From: Pararhodobacter sp.
Lineage (GTDB): Bacteria; Pseudomonadota; Alphaproteobacteria; Rhodobacterales; Rhodobacteraceae
NCBI RefSeq assembly: GCF_034676545.1
Contig: NZ_JAUCBZ010000015.1
Location: 2,883,001-2,947,000, forward strand
Reading direction: 5' to 3'
DNA length: 64,000 nucleotides
Shown here: one piece after another, positions 37,499 through 45,928 of the stretch
Numbering within the stretch: position 1 is the stretch's first letter
How the letters are laid out: each line of letters opens with the position of its first letter
Translations under genes and position numbers: made by a program
The notes under the pieces: generated by a model
Told to the model about the DNA's origin: nothing
The model's input: the letters and a program-made list of their open reading frames with translations, nothing else
Databases searched by the model: none

Positions 37499-39358
37499 AT
37501 GGCCACGAAGAAGAGCGCGCAAAGCATCCTGATGTGGATCCTGATGGCCCTGTTGATCGCCGGGCTTGGCGGTTTCGGGATTGATGGTTTCCTCAGCCAA
37601 CGGGTCACGTCGATCGGGTCCGTCGGTGGCCGCGACATCGACGCGCAGACCTATTCTCGTGCGCTGCAATCGGAAATGCGCGCCTTCGAACAACAGGTTG
37701 GCCAGTCGGTCAATTTTTCGCAGGCACGCGCCTTCGGGCTGGATGTCCGGGTGCGCCAGCAATTGGTGACGCAGGCCGCGCTGGAAAACGAAGCCGAGCG
37801 GATCGGCATCTCGGTCGGCGATGCCAATGTGCAACGCACACTCACCTCGATCGGTGCGTTTCAGGGGCCGGGTGGCGCCTTTGATCGAGAGACCTATCGT
37901 TTCCAGCTACAGAACATCGGCCAAACCCCCGCTGTGTTCGAAGAGGAAATCCGCCGCGACGCCGCACGGGGCATCTTGCAGGCCGCCACCGCCGCCGGGA
38001 TCGAAACGCCCGGCAACCTGCGCGCCGCGCTGATCGATTTCTACGCGACCCGGCACAGCTTTGATCTGTTCACGATCACCGAAGACCACTTGCCGACCGC
38101 CGTCGCAGAGCCGGATAGCGCCGCCATTCAAGCCTATTACGACGCCAATATCGCCGAGTTCACCGCCCCCGAGATCCGGTCGATCACCTATGCCTGGCTG
38201 ACGCCCGAGATGCTGAACGAAACCGTCGATGTCGATGAGGCCAGCATTCGTGCGCTCTACGAGTCGCGCCTGGAGGAATTTGTCCAGCCCGAACGCCGCC
38301 TTATCGAGCGTCTCGTCTATCCCGACGCCGCCGCCGCGCAAGCCGCCGTCGACCGTGTCACGGCCGGATCCGCCACCTTCGAGGATCTGGTCGCAGAGCG
38401 TGGCTTGACGCTTGAGGATGCGGATATGGGCGACGTCAGCGAATCCCAACTCGGTGATGCCGGTCCCGCCCTTTTTGCGCTGGAGGATGCCGGCACCGTG
38501 GTTGGCCCCTTGCCGACCAACCTTGGCCCCGCCGTGTTCCGGATGAACGCGATTCTGAACGCGCAGGAAACGCCGTTTTCCGAGGTTCGTGACACGCTTC
38601 GCGCCGAATTGGCGGGTGACAGCGCGCGCCGCGCAATTGCCGAGCAGCAAGAAAGCTTTGACGATCTTCTGGCCGGCGGCGCCACGCTCGAAGATCTGGC
38701 AAACGAGACCTCGATGATGCTGGGCCACATCGACTGGAACCCGGAAATCTCGGAAGGCATTGCCGCCTATACCGAATTTGCCGCCGCGGCGGCGGCCGTC
38801 ACCGCCGATGACTTTCCCGAACTGGCCGGCCTGTCGGACGGCGGCCTGTTCGCCCTTCGCCTTGACGCGATCATCCCGCCGACGCCCTACCCCCTGGACG
38901 AAGTCCGCGCCGAGGTCTCGGCGGCGGCCCGCCAGGTTGCCGTGAATTCGGCCCTGATGGCCTTGGCCCAGGACTGGAGCGCCGAACTGGCAAGCTCCGG
39001 CATCGAGACGTTTTCCGAAGCACATGACCTGTCGCCCGACACCTTCGAGGGCATCACAAGGCTTGACCGCCTGTCGCAAATCCCCGCCCCGATGCTCGAG
39101 TTGATCCTGACCTCTGACGCCGGGACTCCGGTGGTCCATGTCGATCAGGGGCAAGCGATGCTGGCGCTGGTCACCGGGGCCGAACCGGCCGATCTGGAGG
39201 ACGAGCAAACCCAGCGACTGGTGAATGCAATTGACGAGCAGGTCGGCTCGGCCTTGGCGCAGGACGTGTTCGAATATTTCGCCCGCGCGCTCGAGGCAGA
39301 GGCCGGCATCACCTTGAATCAGGCCGCGATCGAGGCCGTTCACACCAGCTTCCCGTAA
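37499..39358 (+). CDS. ppiD: PpiD-like periplasmic folding factor (SurA_N/parvulin family)
   Basis: A 619-residue membrane-anchored chaperone or peptidyl-prolyl isomerase. One N-terminal helix (residues ~10-30, ILMWILMALLIAGLGGFGI) anchors it; then a SurA_N-like chaperone region (~35-200) and parvulin-like repeats. The central PPIase segment (about 275-370, RRLIERLVYPDA... EDADMGDVSESQL) is divergent and lacks a clear catalytic set, as in other alphaproteobacterial PpiD. It lies upstream of trpE, 46 bases apart, an arrangement I recall from other Rhodobacterales. Confidence 0.88.
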   Translation: MATKKSAQSILMWILMALLIAGLGGFGIDGFLSQRVTSIGSVGGRDIDAQTYSRALQSEMRAFEQQVGQSVNFSQARAFGLDVRVRQQLVTQAALENEAERIGISVGDANVQRTLTSIGAFQGPGGAFDRETYRFQLQNIGQTPAVFEEEIRRDAARGILQAATAAGIETPGNLRAALIDFYATRHSFDLFTITEDHLPTAVAEPDSAAIQAYYDANIAEFTAPEIRSITYAWLTPEMLNETVDVDEASIRALYESRLEEFVQPERRLIERLVYPDAAAAQAAVDRVTAGSATFEDLVAERGLTLEDADMGDVSESQLGDAGPALFALEDAGTVVGPLPTNLGPAVFRMNAILNAQETPFSEVRDTLRAELAGDSARRAIAEQQESFDDLLAGGATLEDLANETSMMLGHIDWNPEISEGIAAYTEFAAAAAAVTADDFPELAGLSDGGLFALRLDAIIPPTPYPLDEVRAEVSAAARQVAVNSALMALAQDWSAELASSGIETFSEAHDLSPDTFEGITRLDRLSQIPAPMLELILTSDAGTPVVHVDQGQAMLALVTGAEPADLEDEQTQRLVNAIDEQVGSALAQDVFEYFARALEAEAGITLNQAAIEAVHTSFP

Positions 39359-39404
39359 ACGTCACACCCTTGCTGGTTATCCGGTCTGAAAGGTCACCCG
39401 CCCC

Positions 39405-40925
39405 GTGTCACACTCTGCCCTCTTGATCCCGTCATTTGCCGAATTCGAGGCCGGATGGCAGCGCGGTGAGAACCAGCTGGTCTATGCCCGCCTTGCCGCC
39501 GACCTAGATACGCCGGTGTCGCTGTATCTGAAACTGGTCGGCACCAGGCGCGACAGTTTCATGCTGGAATCGGTGACCGGCGGCGAGGTGCGCGGGCGCT
39601 ATTCGATGATCGGCACGAAGCCCGATCTGATCTGGCAGTGCACCGATGGCAAGAGCCGCATCAACCGCGCGGCGCGGTTCGATGATCTTGCGTTTGTCGC
39701 CCAGACTGGCCACCCGCTGGACGAATTGCGCGCCCTTCTGGCCGAGAGCCGGATCACGATGCCCGCCGATCTGCCTGCGGCCTCGGCCGGGCTGTTCGGC
39801 TATCTGGGCTATGACATGATCCGTCTGGTCGAGGACCTGCCGCAGACCAACCCCGACCCGCTGAACCTGCCCGATGCGGTGCTCAAGCGCCCCTCGGTGA
39901 TCGCGGTTCTGGACGGGGTCAAGGGCGAAGTGACCGTGGTGTCGCCGGCCTGGGTCGCCTCGGGGCTGAACGCGCGCGCTGCCTATGCGCAAGCCGCCGA
40001 ACGGGTGATGGACGCGCTGCGCGACCTCGAGCGCGACGCCGTGGGCGCGGTGCGCACGCTGGGCGATACCGCCAAAGTCGGCGAGGCCACGTCGAATTTC
40101 AGCAAGGACGCCTATCTGGCGGCGGTCGAAAAGGCCAAGGACTATATCCGCGCGGGCGACATTTTTCAGGTCGTGCCCTCGCAACGCTGGGCGCAGGATT
40201 TCCCGCTGCCGCCGTTTGCCCTGTACCGGTCCTTGCGCCGCACCAACCCCTCGCCCTTCATGGTGTATTTCGATATGGGTGACTTCCATATCGTCGGCGC
40301 CTCGCCGGAAATTCTGGTGCGCTTGCGCGATTCCGAGGTGACCATCCGCCCGATCGCCGGCACCCGCAAACGCGGGGCCACGCCCGAGGAAGACAAGGCG
40401 CTGGAGGTGGATTTGCTGGCCGACAAAAAAGAGTTGGCCGAGCATCTGATGCTGCTGGATCTGGGCCGCAACGACGTGGGCCGGGTGTCGAAAATCGGCA
40501 CGGTTCACCCGACCGAGAAATTCATCATCGAGCGCTACAGCCATGTGATGCACATTGTCTCGAACGTGGTCGGGGAAATCCGCGACGACGAGGACGCGCT
40601 GTCGGCGCTGCTGGCGGGGCTGCCGGCGGGCACCGTCTCGGGCGCGCCCAAAGTGCGGGCGATGCAGATCATCGACGAGCTGGAGCCGGAAAAGCGCGGC
40701 GTCTACGGTGGCGGCCTAGGCTATTTCGCCGCCAATGGCGAGATGGATTTCTGCATCGCGCTGCGCACGGCGGTGGTCAAGAACGGCGTTCTGTATACCC
40801 AGGCCGGCGGCGGCGTGGTCTATGACAGCGACCCCGAAGCCGAATACGAGGAAACCGTCAACAAGGCCAAGGCGCTGCGCGCGGCAGCCGAGGGTGCCGG
40901 GCTATTCGTGCAGGGCAACCGCTGA
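39405..40925 (+). CDS. trpE: Anthranilate synthase component I
   Basis: A 506-residue enzyme that forms anthranilate from chorismate with the TrpG glutaminase. N-terminal tryptophan-feedback region (LLESVTGGEVRGRYSMIG-like) and C-terminal chorismate-binding domain with SPFMVYFDMGDFHIVGASPE, PIAGTRKRG, LDLGRNDVGRV and GTVSGAPKVRAM. The start is GTG 39405. trpG, trpD and trpC are not in this window, so the pathway is dispersed. Confidence 0.96.
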   Translation: MSHSALLIPSFAEFEAGWQRGENQLVYARLAADLDTPVSLYLKLVGTRRDSFMLESVTGGEVRGRYSMIGTKPDLIWQCTDGKSRINRAARFDDLAFVAQTGHPLDELRALLAESRITMPADLPAASAGLFGYLGYDMIRLVEDLPQTNPDPLNLPDAVLKRPSVIAVLDGVKGEVTVVSPAWVASGLNARAAYAQAAERVMDALRDLERDAVGAVRTLGDTAKVGEATSNFSKDAYLAAVEKAKDYIRAGDIFQVVPSQRWAQDFPLPPFALYRSLRRTNPSPFMVYFDMGDFHIVGASPEILVRLRDSEVTIRPIAGTRKRGATPEEDKALEVDLLADKKELAEHLMLLDLGRNDVGRVSKIGTVHPTEKFIIERYSHVMHIVSNVVGEIRDDEDALSALLAGLPAGTVSGAPKVRAMQIIDELEPEKRGVYGGGLGYFAANGEMDFCIALRTAVVKNGVLYTQAGGGVVYDSDPEAEYEETVNKAKALRAAAEGAGLFVQGNR

Positions 40926-40986
40926 CACAGGCTTGCCGGGACCTGCCGCGACTGGCACCCTGTCAACCGGGCTTTGAGGGGCAGAT

Positions 40987-41763
40987 ATGAAAATCGCGAC
41001 ATTCAACATCAACGGCATCAAGGCCCGCGCCGAGGTTCTGGGCCGCTGGCTGGACGACTCCGCCCCCGATGTGGCGGTGTTGCAGGAAATCAAGTCGGTG
41101 GACGAGAACTTCCCGCGCGAGATCATTGAATCCCGCGGCTATCATCTCGAAACGCATGGGCAAAAAGGCTTCAACGGCGTCGCTGTGTTGTCAAAACGGC
41201 CGTTGCACGATGTGGTGCGCGGTCTGCCCGGCGATGAGGATGATGACCAGGCACGCTGGATCGAGGCCACCATTGGCGACACCGGGCTGCGGATCTGCGG
41301 CCTCTATCTGCCGAATGGAAATCCGACACCCGGCCCGAAATACGATTATAAACTGGCGTGGATGGCCCGCATGGAGACCCGCGCGCGTGCCCTGATGACC
41401 GCCGAGCAACCGCTTGTGTTTGCGGGCGATTACAATGTCATTCCACAGCCCGCCGATGCCGCGCGCCCACAAGCCTGGACCGAAGACGCGCTGTTCCTGC
41501 CACAAACCCGCGCGGCGTTTCGCCGGCTCGAGGTGCTTGGCCTCTATGACGCCTTGCGCCTGCGCCACCCGGAACCCGGGATTTATTCCTTCTGGGACTA
41601 CCAGGCCGGCGCATGGCCACGCAACGACGGGATTCGCATCGATCATTTGCTGCTCTCGGCGCAAGCCGCCGACTGCTTGACCGACGCCTGGGTCGAAACC
41701 GGCCCGAGAGCCTGGGACAAACCCTCCGATCACACGCCGGTCTGGATTGATCTGGATCTCTAG
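40987..41763 (+). CDS. xthA: Exodeoxyribonuclease III (AP endonuclease)
   Basis: A 258-residue Mg-dependent AP endonuclease of the EEP family for base-excision repair. Catalytic landmarks are FNINGIKAR (Asn), LQEIKSVDENFP (metal-binding Glu), YLPNGNP, the GDYNVIP Asp/Asn pair, and the SDHTPVWIDL His/Asp end. Length is normal. It lies 61 bases after trpE and may share its transcript; a double hairpin follows the stop. Confidence 0.95.
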   Translation: MKIATFNINGIKARAEVLGRWLDDSAPDVAVLQEIKSVDENFPREIIESRGYHLETHGQKGFNGVAVLSKRPLHDVVRGLPGDEDDDQARWIEATIGDTGLRICGLYLPNGNPTPGPKYDYKLAWMARMETRARALMTAEQPLVFAGDYNVIPQPADAARPQAWTEDALFLPQTRAAFRRLEVLGLYDALRLRHPEPGIYSFWDYQAGAWPRNDGIRIDHLLLSAQAADCLTDAWVETGPRAWDKPSDHTPVWIDLDL

Positions 41764-42080
41764 ACAGGGGGCTTTGCCCCCTCGGCGCGTCGCGCCTCAC
41801 CCCCAGGATATTGAAGGAACAAAGAGGGCCCCTTTACGATTTGGTAACCTTGCCCTGCAATACTTTGGTCGTGGCACAGGCGGCAACGCCTTGTTCCCAG
41901 GACAAAGACGGCGATGCGCACATGGCTTGGTGCATCGCTTACCCTTCCGCCCTCCCTGGGGATGGTCTTTGTTCTTCAAATATCCTGGGGGGTGAATGCC
42001 CGGAACGGGCAGAGGGGGGGCAAAGCCCCCCTTTCCTCCGCGCGCGGTCGCAGACCGTGCGCACACTTTGGTCAACGCGA
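41764..42080. repeat. 317-base gap filled with two facing copies of the dispersed repeat
   Basis: The gap between converging xthA and the MoxR gene holds an AGGGGGC/GCCCCCT hairpin (41766-41782), a GGCGCG/CGCGCC hairpin (41784-41796), a direct repeat box (41801-41825), an inverted box (41966-41992), and GCCC/GGGC and GGGGGGC/GCCCCCC hairpins (41998-42031). The two boxes face each other. No gene is supported between them. Confidence 0.6.
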
Positions 42081-42923
42081 TCAGCGACCCTGGCGCCGCG
42101 CCATGAAGGCCAGGCGTTCGAACAGATGCACGTCCTGTTCGTTCTTCAACAGCGCGCCGTGTAACTTGGGCAACGCGTTCACGCCGTCCCGTTTCAGGTC
42201 GTCGGGCGTCAGGTCTTCGGCCAGCAACAGCTTGAGCCAGTCCAGCATCTCGCTGGTGGACGGTTTTTTCTTCAGCCCCGGCGTCTCGCGCAATTCGAAG
42301 AATTGCGTGAGCGCGGCCGATAGGAGGCCTGACTTGATATCCGGGAAGTGCACGCGCACGATTTGCGCCAGTGTCTCGGGCTCCGGGAAGCGGATGAAGT
42401 GGAAAAAGCAGCGGCGCAGAAAGGCGTCGGGCAGTTCTTTCTCGTTGTTCGAGGTGATGATCACGATCGGGCGCACCTTGGCGCGCACCGTCTCGCCGGT
42501 CTCGTAGACAAAGAACTCCATCCGGTCGAGTTCTTGCAACAGATCGTTGGGGAATTCGATGTCGGCCTTGTCCACCTCGTCGATCAGCAGCACGACTTTC
42601 GTGTCGGCCTCGAAGGCCTGCCAGAGTTTCCCTTTGCGGATATAGTTTTTCACATCATGCACGCGTTCATCGCCCAGCTGGCTGTCGCGCAACCGGCTGA
42701 CGGCATCATATTCATACAGGCCCTGATGCGCGCGGGTGGTGGATTTCACGTTCCACTCGATGATCTCGACGCCCAGGGACTCGGCCACTTGCCGCGCCAG
42801 TTCGGTTTTTCCGGTGCCGGGTTCGCCTTTGACCAGCAAGGGGCGTTCAAGCGTCACGGCAGCGTTGACCGCCATCGTCAGATCGTCAGTGGCGATATAG
42901 GTGTCGGTGGAGGAAAAGCGCAT
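42081..42923 (-). CDS. MoxR-type AAA+ ATPase
   Basis: A 280-residue AAA+ ATPase of the MoxR/CoxD type. Walker A is GEPGTGKTE, Walker B KVVLLIDEVDKAD, sensor 1 ITSNNEKELPDAFLRRC. Members act as chaperones for metalloenzyme or complex assembly, usually with a von Willebrand factor A protein encoded next door. No VWA gene is adjacent here. The start at 42923 is chosen because the family begins MRFSSTDTYIATDDL; a longer frame exists. Confidence 0.9.
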   Translation of the reverse strand: MRFSSTDTYIATDDLTMAVNAAVTLERPLLVKGEPGTGKTELARQVAESLGVEIIEWNVKSTTRAHQGLYEYDAVSRLRDSQLGDERVHDVKNYIRKGKLWQAFEADTKVVLLIDEVDKADIEFPNDLLQELDRMEFFVYETGETVRAKVRPIVIITSNNEKELPDAFLRRCFFHFIRFPEPETLAQIVRVHFPDIKSGLLSAALTQFFELRETPGLKKKPSTSEMLDWLKLLLAEDLTPDDLKRDGVNALPKLHGALLKNEQDVHLFERLAFMARRQGR

Positions 42924-42994
42924 TTGGGTGTCGTCCTGTCGGTTGATCGGCGCGCACACTAGCTCCGCCGGGGCACAGCCGCAAGGCACGCGGC

Positions 42995-44110
42995 CTAAAG
43001 CGTCAGGGTAAACCGGGCCTGTGGTGTGTCCTGCCCGTTGATCCGCAGCGCCACGGCCTGTTCCCCGGCGTAGTGCTTGCGCGTTGTCACAGCGCGCAGG
43101 GGCAAGCGGCGGCGAAATGTAACGCGCTCCCTTGGTGCGAGGTCGATCCGGCCGCCCTTGAACACTTTGGGGCGCAGGCTGCCATCGGCCTTTCGGAACC
43201 AGACGACGATATCAATGGCCAGGGATTGCACTGTTGCGCCGGTTGATCGCAAGACGCAGGACAGCGCAAGGGTTTCGCCCAGCGCGATGGTTTCGGCACT
43301 CAGCACCAGAGGCTGCGCCTCGATTTGCGGCGGCGTCAAGCCAAGCACCGCCAGCGCCGCCGGGTCGCCCGCTTTGATCAGGCTCCGCAGCGCCTGTTTG
43401 ATCAGGGTCTTGCGCGCGGCGGGGGCGTTTTTCATCCAGTCGGCGGCAAGGTCGATGATCAGGCGCGGGTGATCCTTGGCGATATCGTTGAGATGATTGG
43501 CGACCGAGCGGCGCACATAGGCCGAGGGATCGTCGCGCAGTTTGGTGATCAACCGCAGCGCGGGCTGCGGGTTTTCGATCAGCGCGGGCAGCCGTTCCCC
43601 CCACGGCAAGCGGGGGCGTGTGCCCTCGGAAATCCAGCGGCGCACATGCTCGTTGGGGTCATCGAGCCACTGGGCAAGGCGCGCCAGCGTGCGCGTTTGC
43701 GCGGCGATCAGAAACGGGCGCACGGCAAACTCCGAGGTGAAGCGCATGGTCATCTCGCGCAGCAGATCCAGCGAGCGGTCGAGGTCTTCGAGGCCCAGTT
43801 GCGCGACCACCATCGTCAGCGGCCAGACCGCCCAGCCACGCAGCCCCGACGCGTCGCTTTCACCCGATCCGGTACAGTCCGGATGCAGCATGGCGCGCAG
43901 CACTGTGGCGCGGTCGGCGGGGTCCGTGGGCAGCACCGCGATCAGGGCCGCGGCCATCGCGCGGGCGCGGTCCTTCAGTTCCAGGGGGTCGAGAGTCTCG
44001 ACAAGCGGGGGCAAAAAAGCGGCCCGCGAAAACCCCGGAAGATGGGTTTGCAGCTGGTCTGCAATCTGACCGGCGACCTGCGCCGAAAGAGAATTCTTGA
44101 AAGGTTCCAT
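42995..44110 (-). CDS. HEAT-repeat DNA glycosylase-like protein, AlkC type
   Basis: A 371-residue protein with an N-terminal HEAT-like alpha superhelix (about 1-270; repeats include LARLAQWLDDPNEHVRRWISEG and LRDDPSAYVRRSVANHLND) and a C-terminal beta, Ig-like domain (about 285-371). This is the AlkC architecture of non-base-flipping alkylpurine glycosylases in the AlkC/AlkD superfamily. It would remove N3-methylated purines. Catalytic acids cannot be placed without alignment. It is upstream of the MoxR gene on the same strand. Confidence 0.75.
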   Translation of the reverse strand: MEPFKNSLSAQVAGQIADQLQTHLPGFSRAAFLPPLVETLDPLELKDRARAMAAALIAVLPTDPADRATVLRAMLHPDCTGSGESDASGLRGWAVWPLTMVVAQLGLEDLDRSLDLLREMTMRFTSEFAVRPFLIAAQTRTLARLAQWLDDPNEHVRRWISEGTRPRLPWGERLPALIENPQPALRLITKLRDDPSAYVRRSVANHLNDIAKDHPRLIIDLAADWMKNAPAARKTLIKQALRSLIKAGDPAALAVLGLTPPQIEAQPLVLSAETIALGETLALSCVLRSTGATVQSLAIDIVVWFRKADGSLRPKVFKGGRIDLAPRERVTFRRRLPLRAVTTRKHYAGEQAVALRINGQDTPQARFTLTL

Positions 44111-44295
44111 TCCCTACACACTATCCGATAAACCCCGCATCAAACAGCATTTCGCGCGCCAAAAAGTGACCAAAATGCCGCGTGACAATCCGGTATTCTT
44201 GCGGTAATCCGCCCCGCAGAGGGAACACGGGTAACCAGATCCGACAACGTCGAGACGTCGCGTTTGGTCCACCGGTGCAATAAGGGGATATATCT

Positions 44296-44718
44296 ATGAA
44301 ACCCGAGAATTTTTTGCCTGACGACTACAAACCTGCCGAAAGCGAACCTTTCATGAACGCACGGCAGTTGGAGTATTTTCGCCGCAAACTTCTGGTGTGG
44401 AAAGAAGAACTGCTGGAAGGGAGCAAGGAAACCCTCGTTGATCTTGCGAACAGCTCACGCAATTTGCCCGACGTTGCGGATCGCGCCAGTGAGGAAACCG
44501 ACCGGGCGCTGGAACTGCGCACCCGGGATCGGCAGCGCAAGCTGGTGTCCAAGATTGATGCGGCCCTGCGCCGGATCGAGAATGGTGAATTCGGCTATTG
44601 CGACCGCACCGGAGAGCCAATTTCGCTCAAGCGTCTGGATGCACGCCCGATTGCCACAATGACACTGGAAGCGCAGGAACGCCACGAACGCAGCGAACGC
44701 GTGCACCGCGACGACTGA
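44296..44718 (+). CDS. dksA: DksA-family RNA polymerase-binding regulator, single-cysteine type
   Basis: A 140-residue DksA that works with ppGpp at the RNA polymerase secondary channel. A coiled coil spans about 25-95, with the tip DVADRASEETDR. The zinc-finger region YCDRTGEPIS...RLDARPIATMTLEA retains only C102; the other three ligand positions are T105, T123 and A126. One-cysteine DksA variants are known from Rhodobacter. It precedes the monooxygenase gene by 16 bases. Confidence 0.92.
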   Translation: MKPENFLPDDYKPAESEPFMNARQLEYFRRKLLVWKEELLEGSKETLVDLANSSRNLPDVADRASEETDRALELRTRDRQRKLVSKIDAALRRIENGEFGYCDRTGEPISLKRLDARPIATMTLEAQERHERSERVHRDD

Positions 44719-44734
44719 CGCAGGTCGCACAACG

Positions 44735-45916
44735 ATGACCTCGCCAACCGCCTCTGCCCTTCTGGCCGGACACCGAGCGCTGGTGTTGGGCGGCGGTGTG
44801 GCCGGTCTGGCCGTGTCCTGCGCCTTGCGGCGCTTTGGCATGGCGGTTGACCTGCTCGAACAGGCGCCCGAAATCACCGAGGTCGGGGCCGGGTTGCAGA
44901 TCAGCCCGAACGGCGTGCGGGTGCTGCGCGCCTTGGGTGTCGACCCCCATGCGGCCGGGGATCGCGCCGCGGCGGTCGAGTTACGCGATCGCGACGGGCG
45001 TTTGGTCACACGGCTGGATCTGCCCGCAGACCCCGGGTTCTTTCTGTGCCACCGCGCCGATCTGGTCCGCGTGCTCGAAGACGCCACGCGCAGCGCCGGA
45101 ACGCATATCCAGTTGTTGCAAAAGGCGGATACCATCTCGTTGAACGCGGATCGCGCCGAGGTCACGACCTCGGTCGGAGCCTCGCATCAGGCCCCTTTGG
45201 TGATCGGTGCGGATGGGTTGCACTCGGTCTTGCGCACAGCGCTCAACGGCGCGGCGCCGCCGTTTTTCACCGGCCAAGTGGCGTGGCGCGCGGTGATCCC
45301 GGGCGACGGCGGCCCGAATGTGGCGCAAATCTTCATGGGGCCGGGGCGGCATCTGGTCAGCTACCCGCTGCGCGGCGGAACCCTGCGCAATATCGTGGCG
45401 GTCATGGAAACCCGGACCTGGCATGCCGAGGGTTGGAATCACCCGGATGATCCGGCGTCCGTGCAGGCGGCTTTTGCCGGGTTTGGCGGGCCGGTCCCGG
45501 GTTGGCTGCACGCGGTGCAGGATCTGTGGCTGTGGGGGCTGTTCCGGCACCCGGTTGCGCAGAAGTGGCACGACGGCCACGGCCGTGCGGCGCTGGTGGG
45601 TGACGCCGCGCATCCGACGCTGCCGTTCATGGCGCAGGGCGCGAATATGGCGCTGGAGGATGCCTGGACGCTGGCGCAGCAACTGGCAAGGCACGCTCAG
45701 GACCCCACCCGAGGACTGGCGCACTATGCCGAGGCGCGCATGGCGCGCACCCGTGCAATCGTCAAGGCGGCAAACAACAACGCGCGGAATTACCACCTGC
45801 GCGCGCCGTTTTCACAGGTCGCGCACGGGGTGTTGCGGTTGGGCGGGCGGCTGTCGCCGGATGCCGCCTTGCGCCGCTTTGCGTGGATCTACGACCACGA
45901 CGTGACGGCAGCCTGA
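44735..45916 (+). CDS. FAD-dependent aromatic hydroxylase (group A flavin monooxygenase)
   Basis: A 393-residue class A flavoprotein monooxygenase, near 3-hydroxybenzoate 6-hydroxylase and salicylate hydroxylase. The dinucleotide-binding motif is VLGGGVAGLAVSCALRRFGM, the DG motif ADGLHSVLR, and the GDAAHPTLPFMAQGANMALED motif binds FAD ribityl. It uses NAD(P)H and O2. The substrate is unknown and there is no aromatic-degradation cluster around it; it may be co-transcribed with dksA. Confidence 0.85.
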   Translation: MTSPTASALLAGHRALVLGGGVAGLAVSCALRRFGMAVDLLEQAPEITEVGAGLQISPNGVRVLRALGVDPHAAGDRAAAVELRDRDGRLVTRLDLPADPGFFLCHRADLVRVLEDATRSAGTHIQLLQKADTISLNADRAEVTTSVGASHQAPLVIGADGLHSVLRTALNGAAPPFFTGQVAWRAVIPGDGGPNVAQIFMGPGRHLVSYPLRGGTLRNIVAVMETRTWHAEGWNHPDDPASVQAAFAGFGGPVPGWLHAVQDLWLWGLFRHPVAQKWHDGHGRAALVGDAAHPTLPFMAQGANMALEDAWTLAQQLARHAQDPTRGLAHYAEARMARTRAIVKAANNNARNYHLRAPFSQVAHGVLRLGGRLSPDAALRRFAWIYDHDVTAA

Positions 45917-45928
45917 GGTTGGCCCGAC

